A stretch of DNA of 9,879 nt from Candidatus Altimarinota bacterium (GTDB lineage: Bacteria; Patescibacteriota; Gracilibacteria; Absconditabacterales; Absconditicoccaceae). Below, one piece after another: positions 9,763 to 9,879 of this stretch. Under the pieces are notes generated by a model. The model was not told the DNA's origin. It worked only from the letters and a program-made list of their open reading frames with translations, and ran no database searches. The stretch spans positions 1-9,879 of the forward strand of contig JAMOTU010000059.1 in NCBI GenBank assembly GCA_027062165.1. The letters are read 5' to 3'. A program made the translations under genes and the position numbers. The first letter of the stretch is position 1; every line of letters begins with the position of its first letter.

Positions 9763-9879
9763 GGTGGCACCCACCTACTTTCCCAGCCTCATGTGAGGCC
9801 AGTATCATCAGCCGGCTACGGCTTAACTTCCGTATTCGGAATGGGAACGGGTGTTTCCCGTGGCCGCATAGGCACCACC
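9763..9879 (-). rRNA. rrf: 5S ribosomal RNA, upstream of 16S
   Basis: The minus strand gives a 117-base RNA. Its ends GGUGGUGCC and GGUGCCACC pair as helix I (10 pairs with G-U wobbles). The inner conserved section reads CCCAUUCCGAAUACGGAAGUUAAGCC, of which CCGAAUACGGAAGUUAAG is the typical 5S loop B/C region. The 5' end coincides with the window end, so one or two bases may be missing. The gene ends only 76 bases before the 16S start. Between 5S and boxA (9730-9762) there is no tRNA, no terminator and no convincing promoter, so 5S and 16S are probably on one transcript. Confidence 0.95.

Overview
The window reads as genome sequence from an ultra-small Candidate Phyla Radiation bacterium that uses genetic code 25, in which UGA means glycine. 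This points to Candidatus Absconditabacteria (SR1) or Gracilibacteria (BD1-5). The protein-coding DNA is very AT-rich. All eight protein genes are interrupted by TGA under the standard code, about 70 times by hand count. Where a family is recognisable, the interruptions fall on conserved glycines: the ESLFND and LRGAL motifs of the Na+/H+ antiporter, the second C-x-x-C-G turn of L32, FGGQ of L27, and LLHDIGK of RNase Y. Tryptophan stays TGG, and every gene ends in TAA or runs off the window.

Layout, left to right. A secreted beta-propeller protein (minus strand) runs off the left edge. A divergent intergenic region separates it from a plus-strand pair: a CPA1/NhaP-type Na+/H+ antiporter with a long charged C-terminal tail, followed 21 bp later by a secreted VanW-like protein. 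That pair meets tail to tail, 2 bp apart, a minus-strand unit of nusB and a small two-helix VirB2/TrbC-like membrane protein. Upstream of nusB lies rpmA-rpmF (ribosomal proteins L27 and L32), closed by a strong terminator, and upstream of that is rny (RNase Y).

The right-hand 1.8 kb is a GC-rich RNA block on the minus strand, transcribed in the order 5S, boxA, 34-bp processing stem, 16S, returning stem arm, terminator. No 23S or tRNA gene follows the 16S, so the usual 16S-23S-5S order is broken or permuted here. The 16S carries changes at normally near-invariant positions of the central pseudoknot and helix 28. Each change I could pair is compensated by its partner, which argues for a genuine, functional, divergent rRNA. 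Its 3' tail has CCUCU where the anti-Shine-Dalgarno core CCUCC is expected, and none of the eight genes has a visible Shine-Dalgarno site.

Functionally the window is mostly information processing (rRNA, two ribosomal proteins, the rRNA antitermination factor NusB, RNase Y) beside a cell-envelope cluster (antiporter, VanW, beta-propeller, small membrane protein). NusB and a matching boxA both occur in the window. I see no CRISPR array, insertion sequence, tRNA or phage gene, and no gene-free stretch longer than 300 bases outside the rRNAs.
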